Source: Thermosynechococcus sp. M98_K2018_005 (lineage in GTDB: Bacteria; Cyanobacteriota; Cyanobacteriia; Thermosynechococcales; Thermosynechococcaceae). Taken from it: DNA of 64,000 nt. Position 1 is the stretch's first letter. The number at the start of each line of letters is the position of its first letter. A model generated the notes under the pieces. That model worked only from the letters and a program-made list of their open reading frames with translations. It did not search any database and was not told the DNA's origin. Below are positions 16,540 through 25,243 of this stretch, piece by piece. The stretch covers positions 1 through 64,000 of the forward strand of contig NZ_DVEH01000010.1 in assembly GCF_015295825.1 (NCBI RefSeq), written 5' to 3'. Position numbers and translations under genes: made by a program.

Positions 16540-17875
16540 GGGTTCTCTCAAAACGCTCTGCGGCTGGGGGCGGTATCCTGTGCAGACCTGTCATGTTTAT
16601 TGCCCGCGCTCAGAATCCGAAATTATCCAGCTTCTCAAGAGTGGTTTGCTGCTTATTGCCCGAGGAAATGGCCGTGCCTACGGAGATAGCGCCCTCAATC
16701 GGGAAGCAACGCTGCAAATGCACCACTTCAATCGCCTATTGGGGTTTAATCCGCGAACTGGTCAATTGATTGCTGAGGCGGGGGTGCTGCTGGCGGAGAT
16801 TCTAGAGATTTTTGTGCCTCGCGGTTGGTTTCCCTTGATTACTCCCGGTACAAAGTTCGTGACTGTGGGGGGTATGATTGCGGCTGATGTTCATGGCAAG
16901 AATCACCACAAAGAGGGCAGTTTCGTTCATAGTTTGGACTGGCTGGATCTCCTAACCAGTGAGGGGCAAATTTATCGCTGCTCCCCTTCCGAAAATCAGG
17001 ATTTGTTTTACTGGACGGTGGGGGGAATGGGCTTGACAGGGGTGATCCTCAGGGCAGCCTTTCGATTGCGCCCCATTAAAACTGCTTGGATTCGCCAAAC
17101 GACCCGTATCGCTAAGCATTTGGACGAGGTGATTGATCTCTTTGAGGCAGCTCAGGACGTGACCTACTCCGTGGCTTGGATTGATTGTCTGGCGACTGGT
17201 TCTCGGTTAGGACGGTCTGTGCTCATGCTGGGCGAACACGCAACAAGGGAGGAGTTGCCAGCCAAATATCGCCAAAGGCCACTGTGGACTCCGCGACGAC
17301 GCAAAATCTCGATTCCCGTGGATTTTCCCAATGGTGCCTTGAATGCATTGACTGTGCGTGCCTTTAATCAACTGTATTTCCTCAATAGTCAGCGCAAAGC
17401 GGGCCAGTCCTTTGTGGATTGGGATACTTTCTTCTATCCCCTTGATAGTTTGTTGGGATGGAATCGCATCTATGGGCGCCGTGGCTTTGTCCAGTTCCAA
17501 TGCGTCTTGCCCCTGAGCACTGCCCGCGAAGGTTTATTGGCGTTACTGCATTGCACCTCAGCCGCAGGAGCGGGCTCCTTTCTGGCGGTCTTGAAGAAGT
17601 TGGGGGATCAGCAGGGCTATTTTTCATTTCCGATGGCGGGTTATACCTTGGCCTTGGACTTTCCGATGTCTCAACGCACCCTCAAGGTTTTGGATCAACT
17701 GGAGGAGATCACTCTACAGTATGGAGGTCGCTTTTACCTCGCCAAGGATAGCCATTTAAGTCCGATGCGTCTGCGCCAGTCCGATGCTCGCGTAGAAACG
17801 TTTGTCAAGGTCAGGAATGCCCAGCAGTGGACGGTGAACTTTGCTTCGGAACAGTCGAAGAGGTTATGTCTATGA
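16517..17875 (+). CDS. DprE1-like FAD-linked oxidoreductase
   Basis: A 452-residue flavoprotein of the vanillyl-alcohol-oxidase/PCMH fold. The FAD-binding loops are LIARGNGRAYGDSAL (about residues 46-60) and GGMIAADVHGKNHHKEGSF (about 118-136), both nearly as in mycobacterial DprE1. The C-terminal substrate domain includes WNRIYGRRGFVQFQCVLP. DprE1 oxidises the 2'-hydroxyl of decaprenylphosphoryl-ribose as the first half of epimerisation to arabinose. The ATG at 16517 is chosen; an in-frame ATG at 16481 lies deeper inside GtrA. The stop overlaps the next start (ATGA). D-arabinono-lactone-type oxidase is the alternative; context favours DprE1. Confidence 0.85.
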   Translation: MSSPMTPRGSLKTLCGWGRYPVQTCHVYCPRSESEIIQLLKSGLLLIARGNGRAYGDSALNREATLQMHHFNRLLGFNPRTGQLIAEAGVLLAEILEIFVPRGWFPLITPGTKFVTVGGMIAADVHGKNHHKEGSFVHSLDWLDLLTSEGQIYRCSPSENQDLFYWTVGGMGLTGVILRAAFRLRPIKTAWIRQTTRIAKHLDEVIDLFEAAQDVTYSVAWIDCLATGSRLGRSVLMLGEHATREELPAKYRQRPLWTPRRRKISIPVDFPNGALNALTVRAFNQLYFLNSQRKAGQSFVDWDTFFYPLDSLLGWNRIYGRRGFVQFQCVLPLSTAREGLLALLHCTSAAGAGSFLAVLKKLGDQQGYFSFPMAGYTLALDFPMSQRTLKVLDQLEEITLQYGGRFYLAKDSHLSPMRLRQSDARVETFVKVRNAQQWTVNFASEQSKRLCL

Positions 17876-18606
17876 GGGCTCCTGTGCTGATTTTGGGGGC
17901 GACTTCCGATATGGGGCGGGCGATCGCCCAGCGGTTTGCGGCTGAGGGCTATCCAATTCAATTGGCCGCACGGCAGGTGAGCCGCCTAGAGCCAGATAAG
18001 GCGGATCTGGAAATACGCTACGGTGTGCCCGTCAGTGTCCATGAATTTGATGTTTTAGCGGTGGAGACCCATGCAAGTTTTATCCAGCAACTCCCGGAGC
18101 AACCGGCGATCGTGATCTGCGTTGTCGGCTGCATGCCAGACCAAAAAGCATGTGAGCAGGAGTTGTCCCTTGCCCTTGAAGGGATGCGCACCAATTATGA
18201 GGGCCCGGCCGTTATTTTGAGTCTGTTTGCCAATGTGTTTGAGCAGCGGGGGTTTGGGACGTTAGTGGGGATTTCCTCTGTGGCCGGGGAACGGGGGCGG
18301 GCGAGTAATTACTTCTATGGCTCTGCGAAAGCTGGGTTCACAGCATTTTTGTCAGGATTGCGGCATCGCCTTGCCAAATCAGGAGTACAGGTCTTAACCG
18401 TTCTGCCGGGCTATGTGAAGACACGGATGACTGAAGGTATGAAATTGCCCTCCCGACTCACAGCGGAGCCAAAGGAAGTGGCCAATGCAATCTTCACCGC
18501 CATAGAAAAAAAGAAGAATGTGATCTATGTGCGCCCCATTTGGCGCTGGATCATGGTGCTGATTCGTTGGATTCCTGAACCCTTGTTTAAGCGACTGTCT
18601 CTGTGA
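17872..18606 (+). CDS. DprE2-like short-chain dehydrogenase/reductase
   Basis: A 244-residue SDR. The nucleotide loop is GATSDMGRAIA (about residues 9-19), and the active site has Ser in GISSVAGERGR (about 133-143) with Tyr149 and Lys153 in YFYGSAKAGF. Mycobacterial DprE2 shares the GATSDxG form and reduces the 2'-keto intermediate to decaprenylphosphoryl-arabinose. The ATG at 17872 overlaps the preceding stop by 4 bases and has AGAGG 8 bases upstream, so it is preferred to starts at 17866 and 17827. The C-terminus has a hydrophobic stretch (WRWIMVLIRWI), also seen in DprE2-like proteins. Confidence 0.83.
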   Translation: MRAPVLILGATSDMGRAIAQRFAAEGYPIQLAARQVSRLEPDKADLEIRYGVPVSVHEFDVLAVETHASFIQQLPEQPAIVICVVGCMPDQKACEQELSLALEGMRTNYEGPAVILSLFANVFEQRGFGTLVGISSVAGERGRASNYFYGSAKAGFTAFLSGLRHRLAKSGVQVLTVLPGYVKTRMTEGMKLPSRLTAEPKEVANAIFTAIEKKKNVIYVRPIWRWIMVLIRWIPEPLFKRLSL

Positions 18607-18613
18607 ACCGCCC

Positions 18614-19390
18614 ATGGCTTGCTGCATTACCCTGCTGACGGATTTTGGTCATCAGGATGTTTATGTCGGTGTGATGAAGGGGGTAATCTTCAGCCTTTAT
18701 CCCCAAGCACAGGTGATTGATCTGTGCCATGAAATTCCACCGCAGGATTGTCGCACGGCCAGTTTTCAACTGCTGCAAGCGTTACCCTATTTTCCCCCGC
18801 AAACGGTGCATCTCGTGGTGGTGGATCCGGGGGTGGGGACGAGTCGGCGGGCGATCGCCCTCGATCTGGGGATCGGGTATTGTGTGGGGCCCGATAATGG
18901 GGTCTTTAGTCAGGTGTGCGATCGCTACCCCCCCCGGCGAGTGGTTGAACTCACCCAGCCGCAGTTTTGGCGTACCCCTAACCCCAGTGCCACCTTCCAT
19001 GGCCGGGATATTTTTGCCCCCGTGGCCGCCCATTTAGCCGCAGGAACAGATCTCGCGCGCCTTGGTTCTGCCATTGACCCAGACAGTTTGGTGCGCTTGC
19101 CCGATCTCACCTATGAGATTACCCCCCAAGGCGTTCAAGGCTGGGTTCAAGCGATTGATCACTTTGGTAATGTCATTACTACGCTCCCTGCGGCTCTCTT
19201 AGCCAAGGGCTACCACCAGATCCAGATTCAGGGGCAGCAGATTCCCCTCGTCCACACCTATGGCGATGCCCCACCTCAACACCTGATTGCATTGGTAGGT
19301 AGTCATGGGTTTATTGAGCTAGCGGTGCATGGCGGCAGTGCCCAATCAGTTTTAGGCTGCCAGAATGGCGATGCCCTGTGGCTAGTTTGA
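18614..19390 (+). CDS. SAM hydroxide adenosyltransferase family protein (DUF62)
   Basis: A 258-residue protein of the fluorinase/chlorinase-related family whose common members hydrolyse S-adenosylmethionine to adenosine and methionine using activated water. The conserved start ITLLTDFGHQDVYVGVMKG (about residues 5-23), the VVVDPGVGT segment (about 68-76) and the FHGRDIFAP segment (about 132-140) are diagnostic. It begins 7 bases after the SDR stop, so it may share the arabinose-like operon's mRNA, although a functional link is not evident. It converges with the VWA gene with a 9-base overlap. Confidence 0.88.
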   Translation: MACCITLLTDFGHQDVYVGVMKGVIFSLYPQAQVIDLCHEIPPQDCRTASFQLLQALPYFPPQTVHLVVVDPGVGTSRRAIALDLGIGYCVGPDNGVFSQVCDRYPPRRVVELTQPQFWRTPNPSATFHGRDIFAPVAAHLAAGTDLARLGSAIDPDSLVRLPDLTYEITPQGVQGWVQAIDHFGNVITTLPAALLAKGYHQIQIQGQQIPLVHTYGDAPPQHLIALVGSHGFIELAVHGGSAQSVLGCQNGDALWLV

Positions 19391-20632
19391 GGGGGGATTG
19401 CTCAGGACGGTTTTTGAGGCAATGCGCGCGTGCTTGAGGGCTGATTCACTGAGGGTGGAGTGTTGCTGTAGCTCTTGAGCCGAGGCTTCAAAGACTTTTG
19501 CTGCTTCCGTATCCCCCAGTTGGAGAGCAGTTTTAGCTGCACTCTGAAGAAAGGTGATAGCACCAGCAGTGTCCCCCGATTGCAGTTTCGTTTCCGCCAG
19601 TTTGGTTTTGCGGTATTTTTCGAGGGTGAGAATGCTCTGCTGTACCTCTGGATTCACTTGGGGGATGTGCTCTGGTTCTGCTGTGAGCGTCAGGGGAATC
19701 CTCTCGCAGAAAAGGCCAGTGGCTTGCTGCACGGGGTCATCGTAGCGGACTTGCACAAAACCAATGAGGTGAGAGCCCGGCGGCAAGGGTTGGGTGCTGA
19801 GGGTGATCAGGAGTGTCCGTTTGAGGGTAGCGGAAATATCGCCAACGCGAATCACATACTCATGGGGGTTGGGGCTTTCGTAGGTGAGTTCAATCGTATC
19901 GGGAGCCACTTGGTTCACCGGTTTGAAGTTCCCTAGTTGTGCCGCCTCACTCAGGGTCAGTAGGACATGGGCATTGGTGTAGTCCACGCTGCTGATGTGG
20001 CTAAAGAGGGACTGAAAACAGGCGATCGCCTGCTCAGCATACTCAATGAACATCAGCCGCCCGCCACCTGCATCGGCAATTTGCTCGAGGACATCCTGGT
20101 TCCAGTGAATGCCAAACCCCAAGGTATTAAACGTAATGTTGTACTCTGCTGCCAGTTTGGCCAATTCAAGGCAGCGCTGGTTATTGCCGTGCTCATTTTC
20201 GCCATCGGTGAGCAAAAAGGCTTGGGAGATGGTTCCCTGTTTGGCTTTGGCCAACTCCGTCAGTGCCAGTTTCATGCCTAAATCAATGGCGGTGCCCCCG
20301 CTCGCCTCAAGAGTTGCGATTTGGGCTTTGATGGTGGCTTTATCCTGCACAAATTGATTGGGCACTAACACCTTAGCGTTATGATCAAAGGCCACGACAC
20401 TCAGGCGATCGCTCGGCTGTAATCGATCCACTAATGACTGTGCAGCTCGCTTGACCGTTGCTAAGGGAACACCTGCCATTGAGCCACTGTGATCTAAAAT
20501 CAGGCAAAGATTGAGAGGAGCGCGCTGCTGTTGTTGTCGCTGTGCCGCTAACGTCAGTTCCAGTTGGCGCTGTGCCCCCTGTCCGGCACTGACAATGGGA
20601 TCGCTGAGTTTGGCAATAAGTTCAACCGTCAT
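19382..20632 (-). CDS. VWA-domain protein
   Basis: A 416-residue protein with a von Willebrand factor A domain at about residues 40-215. The MIDAS motif DHSGSM (about residues 47-52), a downstream Thr and LTDGEN (about 144-149) show metal-dependent ligand binding. The C-terminal half is beta-rich followed by helices (LEKYRKTKLAETKLQSGD) that resemble a tetratricopeptide-like region. No signal peptide is evident. The ATG at 20632 is preferred to one at 20659. It follows sbcC on the same strand with a 71-base gap. Partner unknown. Confidence 0.85.
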   Translation of the reverse strand: MTVELIAKLSDPIVSAGQGAQRQLELTLAAQRQQQQRAPLNLCLILDHSGSMAGVPLATVKRAAQSLVDRLQPSDRLSVVAFDHNAKVLVPNQFVQDKATIKAQIATLEASGGTAIDLGMKLALTELAKAKQGTISQAFLLTDGENEHGNNQRCLELAKLAAEYNITFNTLGFGIHWNQDVLEQIADAGGGRLMFIEYAEQAIACFQSLFSHISSVDYTNAHVLLTLSEAAQLGNFKPVNQVAPDTIELTYESPNPHEYVIRVGDISATLKRTLLITLSTQPLPPGSHLIGFVQVRYDDPVQQATGLFCERIPLTLTAEPEHIPQVNPEVQQSILTLEKYRKTKLAETKLQSGDTAGAITFLQSAAKTALQLGDTEAAKVFEASAQELQQHSTLSESALKHARIASKTVLSNPPSN

Positions 20633-20703
20633 CGTGGCAAGGTGTGCTGCTGACCTCACCTTACTATTTTGCCGATATTGTGCCGAAAACTGCCACGCTT
20701 GTC

Positions 20704-23700
20704 CTAGGTAATGATGCTGAGTTGGGAGGCCCCCCCTGTTTTAGTGACTTCAATGCGAGTTTGAAAGGCTTCCTTGAGGGCAGGGACGTGGGTAATGGCC
20801 AAAATGCAGTGAAATTCCGGGGCGATCGCGTTCAAGGCGGCAATCAGCTGTTCACAGCCCTGGGCATCTTGGGTGCCGAATCCCTCATCAATAATCAGAA
20901 ACTGGACATCACTCCCCGATCGCTGTGCCAACAGTCGCGCCAAGGCTAAGCGCAACGCAAAATTGATCCGAAAGGCTTCACCCCCCGAATAACTTTCGTA
21001 GGGACGGGTGCCTTGGCAATCGGCAATGAGAATATCGAGGGTTTCAATGGGCTTGGTGTCAGCTCCACTGCGGCGGCGGCGCTGGGTAATGAACTGCACA
21101 TGGAGTTGATGGTTGCTGAGGCGACCAAGGATATGGTTGGTTTCTGCCTCTAGATGGGGCAAGACCGTTTCGATGAGCATGGCGGGAATGCCATTGTTGC
21201 CGAGGGCTTGGGCTAGCTCGCAGTAGAGGCGATATTGGTGGCGGAGGTGGGTAAGGGTTTGCTGTCCCTGTTCGTATTCCTGGGCGAGGCGATGGAGTTG
21301 CTCTAATTCAGCGGTGAGTTTGCCATGCTGGGCTAGGTTGGCCTCAAGGGTCTGCTGCTGTCTTAGGAGTTCCTGTTGACGTTGGTTCAGCTCGGCGGCA
21401 AGGCGGCTGGCAGCGCGAGCAGTGTCCTCAAGGGTGGCGAGTTCATCGGTAATGCGTTGCAGTTGCCCCTGTTGTTGCTGAAGTGTTTCCTCTAGGTGCT
21501 GGAGGTCTTGGCGGAGTTGGGGTTGGCGCGATCGCCCCCGTTGCAGGGTCTGATAGGCCTCATAGTCCGGTTCTAGTGCAGCTAGTTGTGCTTGAATTTG
21601 GGCATGCTGCTCAGGATCGTAGGCTAAGGCCGCCAACTGCTGATCAAGGGTGGCCAGCGTTTGTGCCAAAGGGGAGAGGGTTTCGAGGGCATTGAGTTGG
21701 CGTTGCAGTTCTTCCTGTTGTGCCACTAGGGTAGGCAGTTGTTGCTGAATTTGGCGGTATTGCCGCTGGGCTTGGCGGAGTTCCTGTTCCTTAGCTTCGG
21801 CCCAACGCCATTTTTCCACTTGCCCGCGGGCGATCGCCAGATTTTTCTCGTCATAGTTCAGGCGTGCCAGTTCGGCCTCAATTGCTTGCAGCTCCCCAAG
21901 GGTCTCCTGAGGGCCGTTCCTCAGCTGTCCCTCAATCTGCTGGATTTCCCCGGCCAAGCGATCCAGTTGGGGTTCTAAATCTTGGGTGCTTTGGAGTTGT
22001 TGCTGAAGTTGTCCCCGCTGCTCAAAAAGTTGCGTCAGTTGCGAGATTTCATAGCCCACCGTTAGATATTCCCGCCGCAGGACTTGAATTTCTCGCTCGG
22101 TGACTGCCAGTTGCTCGCGAATCACCCACACCTGATTCAGGAGTTCTTCCTTTTCAGCGGCATTGCGGCGCAGAACAGCCTCATGGTGCTGGGCATCGAG
22201 GGGACGTTGACACAGGGGGCAAATCGCTCCCGGCTGATTCAGCAGTTCTAAGCGCTGCTCCAGTTGATTAATTTGCCGCTCATACTCCCGCTGGCGGGCT
22301 TGCAGTTGCTCTAGGAAGCGGCGGCGCTCTAGTCCCTTTTCCCGCACATGGTCTTGATAGATGCGCTGTTTTTCAAGGGTTTCAATCTGGGCGGTAATCA
22401 GTGTCACTGCTTCTTGGAGAGCGGGTTGCCGTTCCACCTGTTGATGGAGATGCCGCCACAACTGCTGCAATTCATCGCGCCGGCTGCGGAGACGTTGCTC
22501 CTGCTGTTGCCGTTCCAGTTCGAGGCGCTGTTTGGCTTGCAGGAGGGGAAAAACTTTCTGCTGAAGCTCTTCCTGTGCCTGTAGCTGAGCGCGCGATCGC
22601 TGTAACTGTTCAAGGGCAGCGACAATCTGATTTTCTTGCTTGAGGAGCTTTTCCAACTGCTGGCATTGTTCCAAAAGGAATTGCTGCTGGCTCTCCAATC
22701 CATGCAGGGTGCGCAGAAGGTCTTGGCGCTGTTGGTTGAGGTTCTGCTGGTGGCGATCGCGCTCTTGGCGCAGCCGTTGATAGTCAGCAAAACACTGCTG
22801 CAATTGTGCTTCAGTGGTTTTCAGGCGCTGCCATTGGCTAAGGGCGGCTTCCAAGAGGGGGGCACGGGCTTCTAGAGCTGCAATGGCGGCTTCTTCTTGG
22901 CGGAGTGTCTGGCACTGCTGCTCCAGATGGGCGATCGTTGTCCCTAGGGTGTCTCGCTGCTGTTGTAGGTGTTCATAGTCCCGCTGTTGCAGTTGATGGA
23001 CGTGGTAGGCCGCCTGTTGCTCTTGGAGCCGTTGTTGACACTGCTCGATTTGCTGCCGCTGGTGTTGAATCTGCTGGCTCACCGCTGCCTGTTGGGCGCG
23101 TAGGTGGGGCTCTTGGGCGAGTTGCTTCCCTAGGGCCTGGAGACGTTGTTCCAGAACGCTGATCTGGGCTTTGTAGTCACGGGCGCGATCGCGAGCCGCT
23201 TCCGCGAGGGTCTCGTACTGATCTAAGCCTAAAAGGGTCGCTAAGAGTTGCTTGCGCTCACTGGGGCGTTTGGCCATAAATTCATCGGCACGGCCTTGGC
23301 GTAGATAGGCACTGTTGACGAACGTGGCGTAGTCAAGGCGAAGAATTTGAATGATTTTTTCCTGTGTCGCTCGTAGCGATCGCCCCGTTAGCGAGGTGTA
23401 GCCCGCCCCTGTTTGAATCTGTAGCTCCAAAACCGTATGTTGCTCGCGGCGCCGCAACCGCACCACCCGATAGGTCTGCCCCTGAACGCTGAACTCAAAG
23501 GTCACTTGGGCTTCCATTTCGCCGTAGTAGATGACATCATCCTCACGGCTAGCGCGGCTTTGCCCCCATAGTGCCCAAGCGATCGCCTCAAGGAGCGAGG
23601 ACTTGCCCGCCCCATTGGCACCACAAATACAGGCCAGATGTAACCCCGCAAAGGGAAGAGTGGCTTGGCGATAGCTGAGGAAATTGCGCAATACCAGTTG

Positions 23701-23712
23701 ACGTGGAATCAT
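20704..23712 (-). CDS. sbcC: SbcC/Rad50-type SMC-like exonuclease subunit
   Basis: A 1002-residue ATPase of the SbcCD/Mre11-Rad50 complex, which opens hairpins and processes double-strand breaks. Walker A GANGAGKSS is at residues 31-39. Very long glutamine-rich coiled coils follow, with the zinc hook CPLCQRPL near residue 495. The C-terminal lobe carries the signature SYSGGEAFRINFAL and Walker B FLIIDEGFG. The start ATG at 23712 gives the expected MIPRQLVLRNF opening. No sbcD is next to it in this window, so the nuclease subunit must be elsewhere. Confidence 0.94.
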   Translation of the reverse strand: MIPRQLVLRNFLSYRQATLPFAGLHLACICGANGAGKSSLLEAIAWALWGQSRASREDDVIYYGEMEAQVTFEFSVQGQTYRVVRLRRREQHTVLELQIQTGAGYTSLTGRSLRATQEKIIQILRLDYATFVNSAYLRQGRADEFMAKRPSERKQLLATLLGLDQYETLAEAARDRARDYKAQISVLEQRLQALGKQLAQEPHLRAQQAAVSQQIQHQRQQIEQCQQRLQEQQAAYHVHQLQQRDYEHLQQQRDTLGTTIAHLEQQCQTLRQEEAAIAALEARAPLLEAALSQWQRLKTTEAQLQQCFADYQRLRQERDRHQQNLNQQRQDLLRTLHGLESQQQFLLEQCQQLEKLLKQENQIVAALEQLQRSRAQLQAQEELQQKVFPLLQAKQRLELERQQQEQRLRSRRDELQQLWRHLHQQVERQPALQEAVTLITAQIETLEKQRIYQDHVREKGLERRRFLEQLQARQREYERQINQLEQRLELLNQPGAICPLCQRPLDAQHHEAVLRRNAAEKEELLNQVWVIREQLAVTEREIQVLRREYLTVGYEISQLTQLFEQRGQLQQQLQSTQDLEPQLDRLAGEIQQIEGQLRNGPQETLGELQAIEAELARLNYDEKNLAIARGQVEKWRWAEAKEQELRQAQRQYRQIQQQLPTLVAQQEELQRQLNALETLSPLAQTLATLDQQLAALAYDPEQHAQIQAQLAALEPDYEAYQTLQRGRSRQPQLRQDLQHLEETLQQQQGQLQRITDELATLEDTARAASRLAAELNQRQQELLRQQQTLEANLAQHGKLTAELEQLHRLAQEYEQGQQTLTHLRHQYRLYCELAQALGNNGIPAMLIETVLPHLEAETNHILGRLSNHQLHVQFITQRRRRSGADTKPIETLDILIADCQGTRPYESYSGGEAFRINFALRLALARLLAQRSGSDVQFLIIDEGFGTQDAQGCEQLIAALNAIAPEFHCILAITHVPALKEAFQTRIEVTKTGGASQLSIIT

Positions 23713-23792
23713 AGGGCACCACACCCTTGATGTTTCCACAGTTTAGGGCATTCTCTAGCGAAGAATACGCCACTCGTGAGCCTCTGCCTAAA

Positions 23793-24415
23793 ATGAAGAT
23801 CAGGATCACGACCACTTGCCAACCCACTCTAACCCCCCAACCAGTGCGATTTTGCGGTACAGGACTATCACCGCTTACTGGAACTTGGGTTTCTGAGGGA
23901 AGATGACCACATTGAGCTCCGTCGCAGGGAACTGGTGCGAATGGCGGCCAAGGGAACAGCGCACGAAAGCTGTCGGCGGTGATTGTTGCGAACTTTACCG
24001 AAGATTGTGGGCGATCGCCCCACGCTTCAGTGCCAGTCGCCTCTTACTATTGCCTTTGATGGTGAGCCAGAACCCGATGTGGCGATCGTCAAAACTCGAG
24101 AAGATGACTATGCCTCAGCCCATCCCACGCCTGCGGACACGCTCCTTGTAATAGCAGTGGCGGATTCATCCCTAGAGTACGATCGCCCAGTGAAACTCTC
24201 TCTTTATGTTGAAGCATGTTGAAGCCAAGATTCCCCATTACTGGCTGTTCAATGTCAGCGATTGCACGCTGGAAGTCTATAGCGAACCTGCTGAAATTAC
24301 ACCGGGGCAGTTTGGCTGCCTCAGCAAAAAAATTAGTCCAACCAATGGCGTTGTGCAATTGCCGTAGTTCTCCGAACAAGTGCTTGAGCTTGCTTCTATT
24401 TTCCCAAATAAATGA
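23793..24415 (+). pseudogene. Decayed Uma2-family (DUF820) endonuclease gene
   Basis: Pieces of one Uma2-type protein occur in order: an N-terminal TTTCQPTLTPQPVRF, then DYHRLLELGFLREDDHIELR, then LLRTLPKIVGDRPTL, GEPEPDVAIVKTREDDY and finally IPHYWLFNVSDCTLEVY. They are broken by a frameshift in the T run near 23850, an in-frame TGA at 23980, a perfect 10-base tandem duplication at 24206-24225 that shifts the frame, and a TAG at 24365. Uma2 proteins are PD-(D/E)xK-fold proteins abundant in cyanobacteria. The gene cannot make a full protein. Confidence 0.82.
24206..24225 (+). repeat. 10-base tandem duplication inside Uma2 pseudogene
   Basis: ATGTTGAAGC occurs twice in direct succession (24206-24215 and 24216-24225). 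The 10-base gain shifts the reading frame exactly where the Uma2 similarity changes frame, so it is probably one of the inactivating mutations. Confidence 0.8.
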
Positions 24416-24815
24416 TCATCAGGTCAGCTAGGGTTGGGCACTCTTGAGCTTTTCCACCTCACACTGAAGCGACTGTTGTGAGCATATTCAATTCTTGCCA
24501 AAAGCGCCGTAAGTCTGATAAGAGTCATTTTTTGAAGGATGGAGCATCTCCCGCCCTTGTCTTAAATAGGGGATGCATAAACACTGATAGAAACCTCTTC
24601 CATTTCCGTCCCTGTGAAAAGGGGGGTCAATGTAACTTGTCTAAAGGAAATCTAAAATCCTGACTCAAGGACGATCGCAACTTGAATTCTGAAAAAAATT
24701 ATGGTTTGCTAAAGATAGACACTCATTCATTACGAGTTCGCTGTCAGGCTTTGGTACTCTTTGATTGAATCGCCAATGAATAGACAGTATTTGATCCTTG
24801 AAAAGGTAGGTTAAA
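24416..24815. other. Intergenic region upstream of cyAbrB
   Basis: About 400 bases without a credible gene. A 61-codon GTG frame at 24478-24663 lacks homology that I recognise. The stretch around 24585-24635 contains runs such as CCGTCCCTGTGAAAAGGGG that resemble the palindromic core of some cyanobacterial CRISPR repeats, but only one copy is present. The 3' end supplies AGGTAGG 9 bases before the cyAbrB ATG as a likely Shine-Dalgarno. The region should hold the cyAbrB promoter; I could not fix it. Confidence 0.4.
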
Positions 24816-25217
24816 ATGGGACGCAAACAAGTAGAACCCTTGACAGGTGCTGCTTTATTAGAGAAGTACAAACAATTGCAACATCTCAGCCACGAGGAAA
24901 AAGCAAAAGCCTGTGGCTACTACACCGTCACCCAAAGTGGTAAGGAGCGCATCAGCAAACTGAAGTTTAACAAGGCGCTTCTTGAAGCCTTGGGTATGAA
25001 TCTTGATACTAAGTCAGGACGTGGTGGCAGCCGAGGCGGTCGCAGTGCGAGTTATCGAATTAAGGTACAAGCCAATGGCAATTTGCTCATTGGTTCAGCC
25101 TATACCAAGCAAATGAATCTCAAGCCGGGGGATGAATTTGAAATTACCCTTGGCCGTAAGCACATTCACCTCAAACAAGTGAGCAGCAACGGTCAACCCA
25201 CCGACGATGAAGATTAA
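24816..25217 (+). CDS. cyAbrB transcriptional regulator
   Basis: A 133-residue AbrB-like regulator of the cyanobacterial type, with the DNA-binding swapped-hairpin at the C-terminus (about residues 75-123, with MNLKPGDEFEITLGRKHIHL) rather than the N-terminus. The N-terminal LTGAALLEKYKQLQHLS and the SGRGGSRGGRSASYRIKV linker are typical. In other cyanobacteria cyAbrBs act broadly on carbon and nitrogen metabolism genes. Its position facing the cyanophycin/5-oxoprolinase run is suggestive but not proof of control. Confidence 0.93.
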   Translation: MGRKQVEPLTGAALLEKYKQLQHLSHEEKAKACGYYTVTQSGKERISKLKFNKALLEALGMNLDTKSGRGGSRGGRSASYRIKVQANGNLLIGSAYTKQMNLKPGDEFEITLGRKHIHLKQVSSNGQPTDDED

Positions 25218-25221
25218 TTTG

Positions 25222-25243
25222 ATATCTCTAATCTGAGAGATGA
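25222..25243. terminator. Small hairpin between convergent cyAbrB and oxoprolinase genes
   Basis: ATCTCT at 25224-25229 and AGAGAT at 25236-25241 form a 6-base stem with a 6-base loop just after the cyAbrB stop and over the oxoprolinase stop. There is no T run, so it is a weak candidate for a shared terminator. Confidence 0.25.

Noticed and set aside
24585-24640. A stretch resembling one cyanobacterial CRISPR repeat (GTCCCTGTGAAAAGGGG core)
   Set aside because: Only a single copy occurs, with no spacing pattern or cas gene in the window; similarity is from memory and weak.
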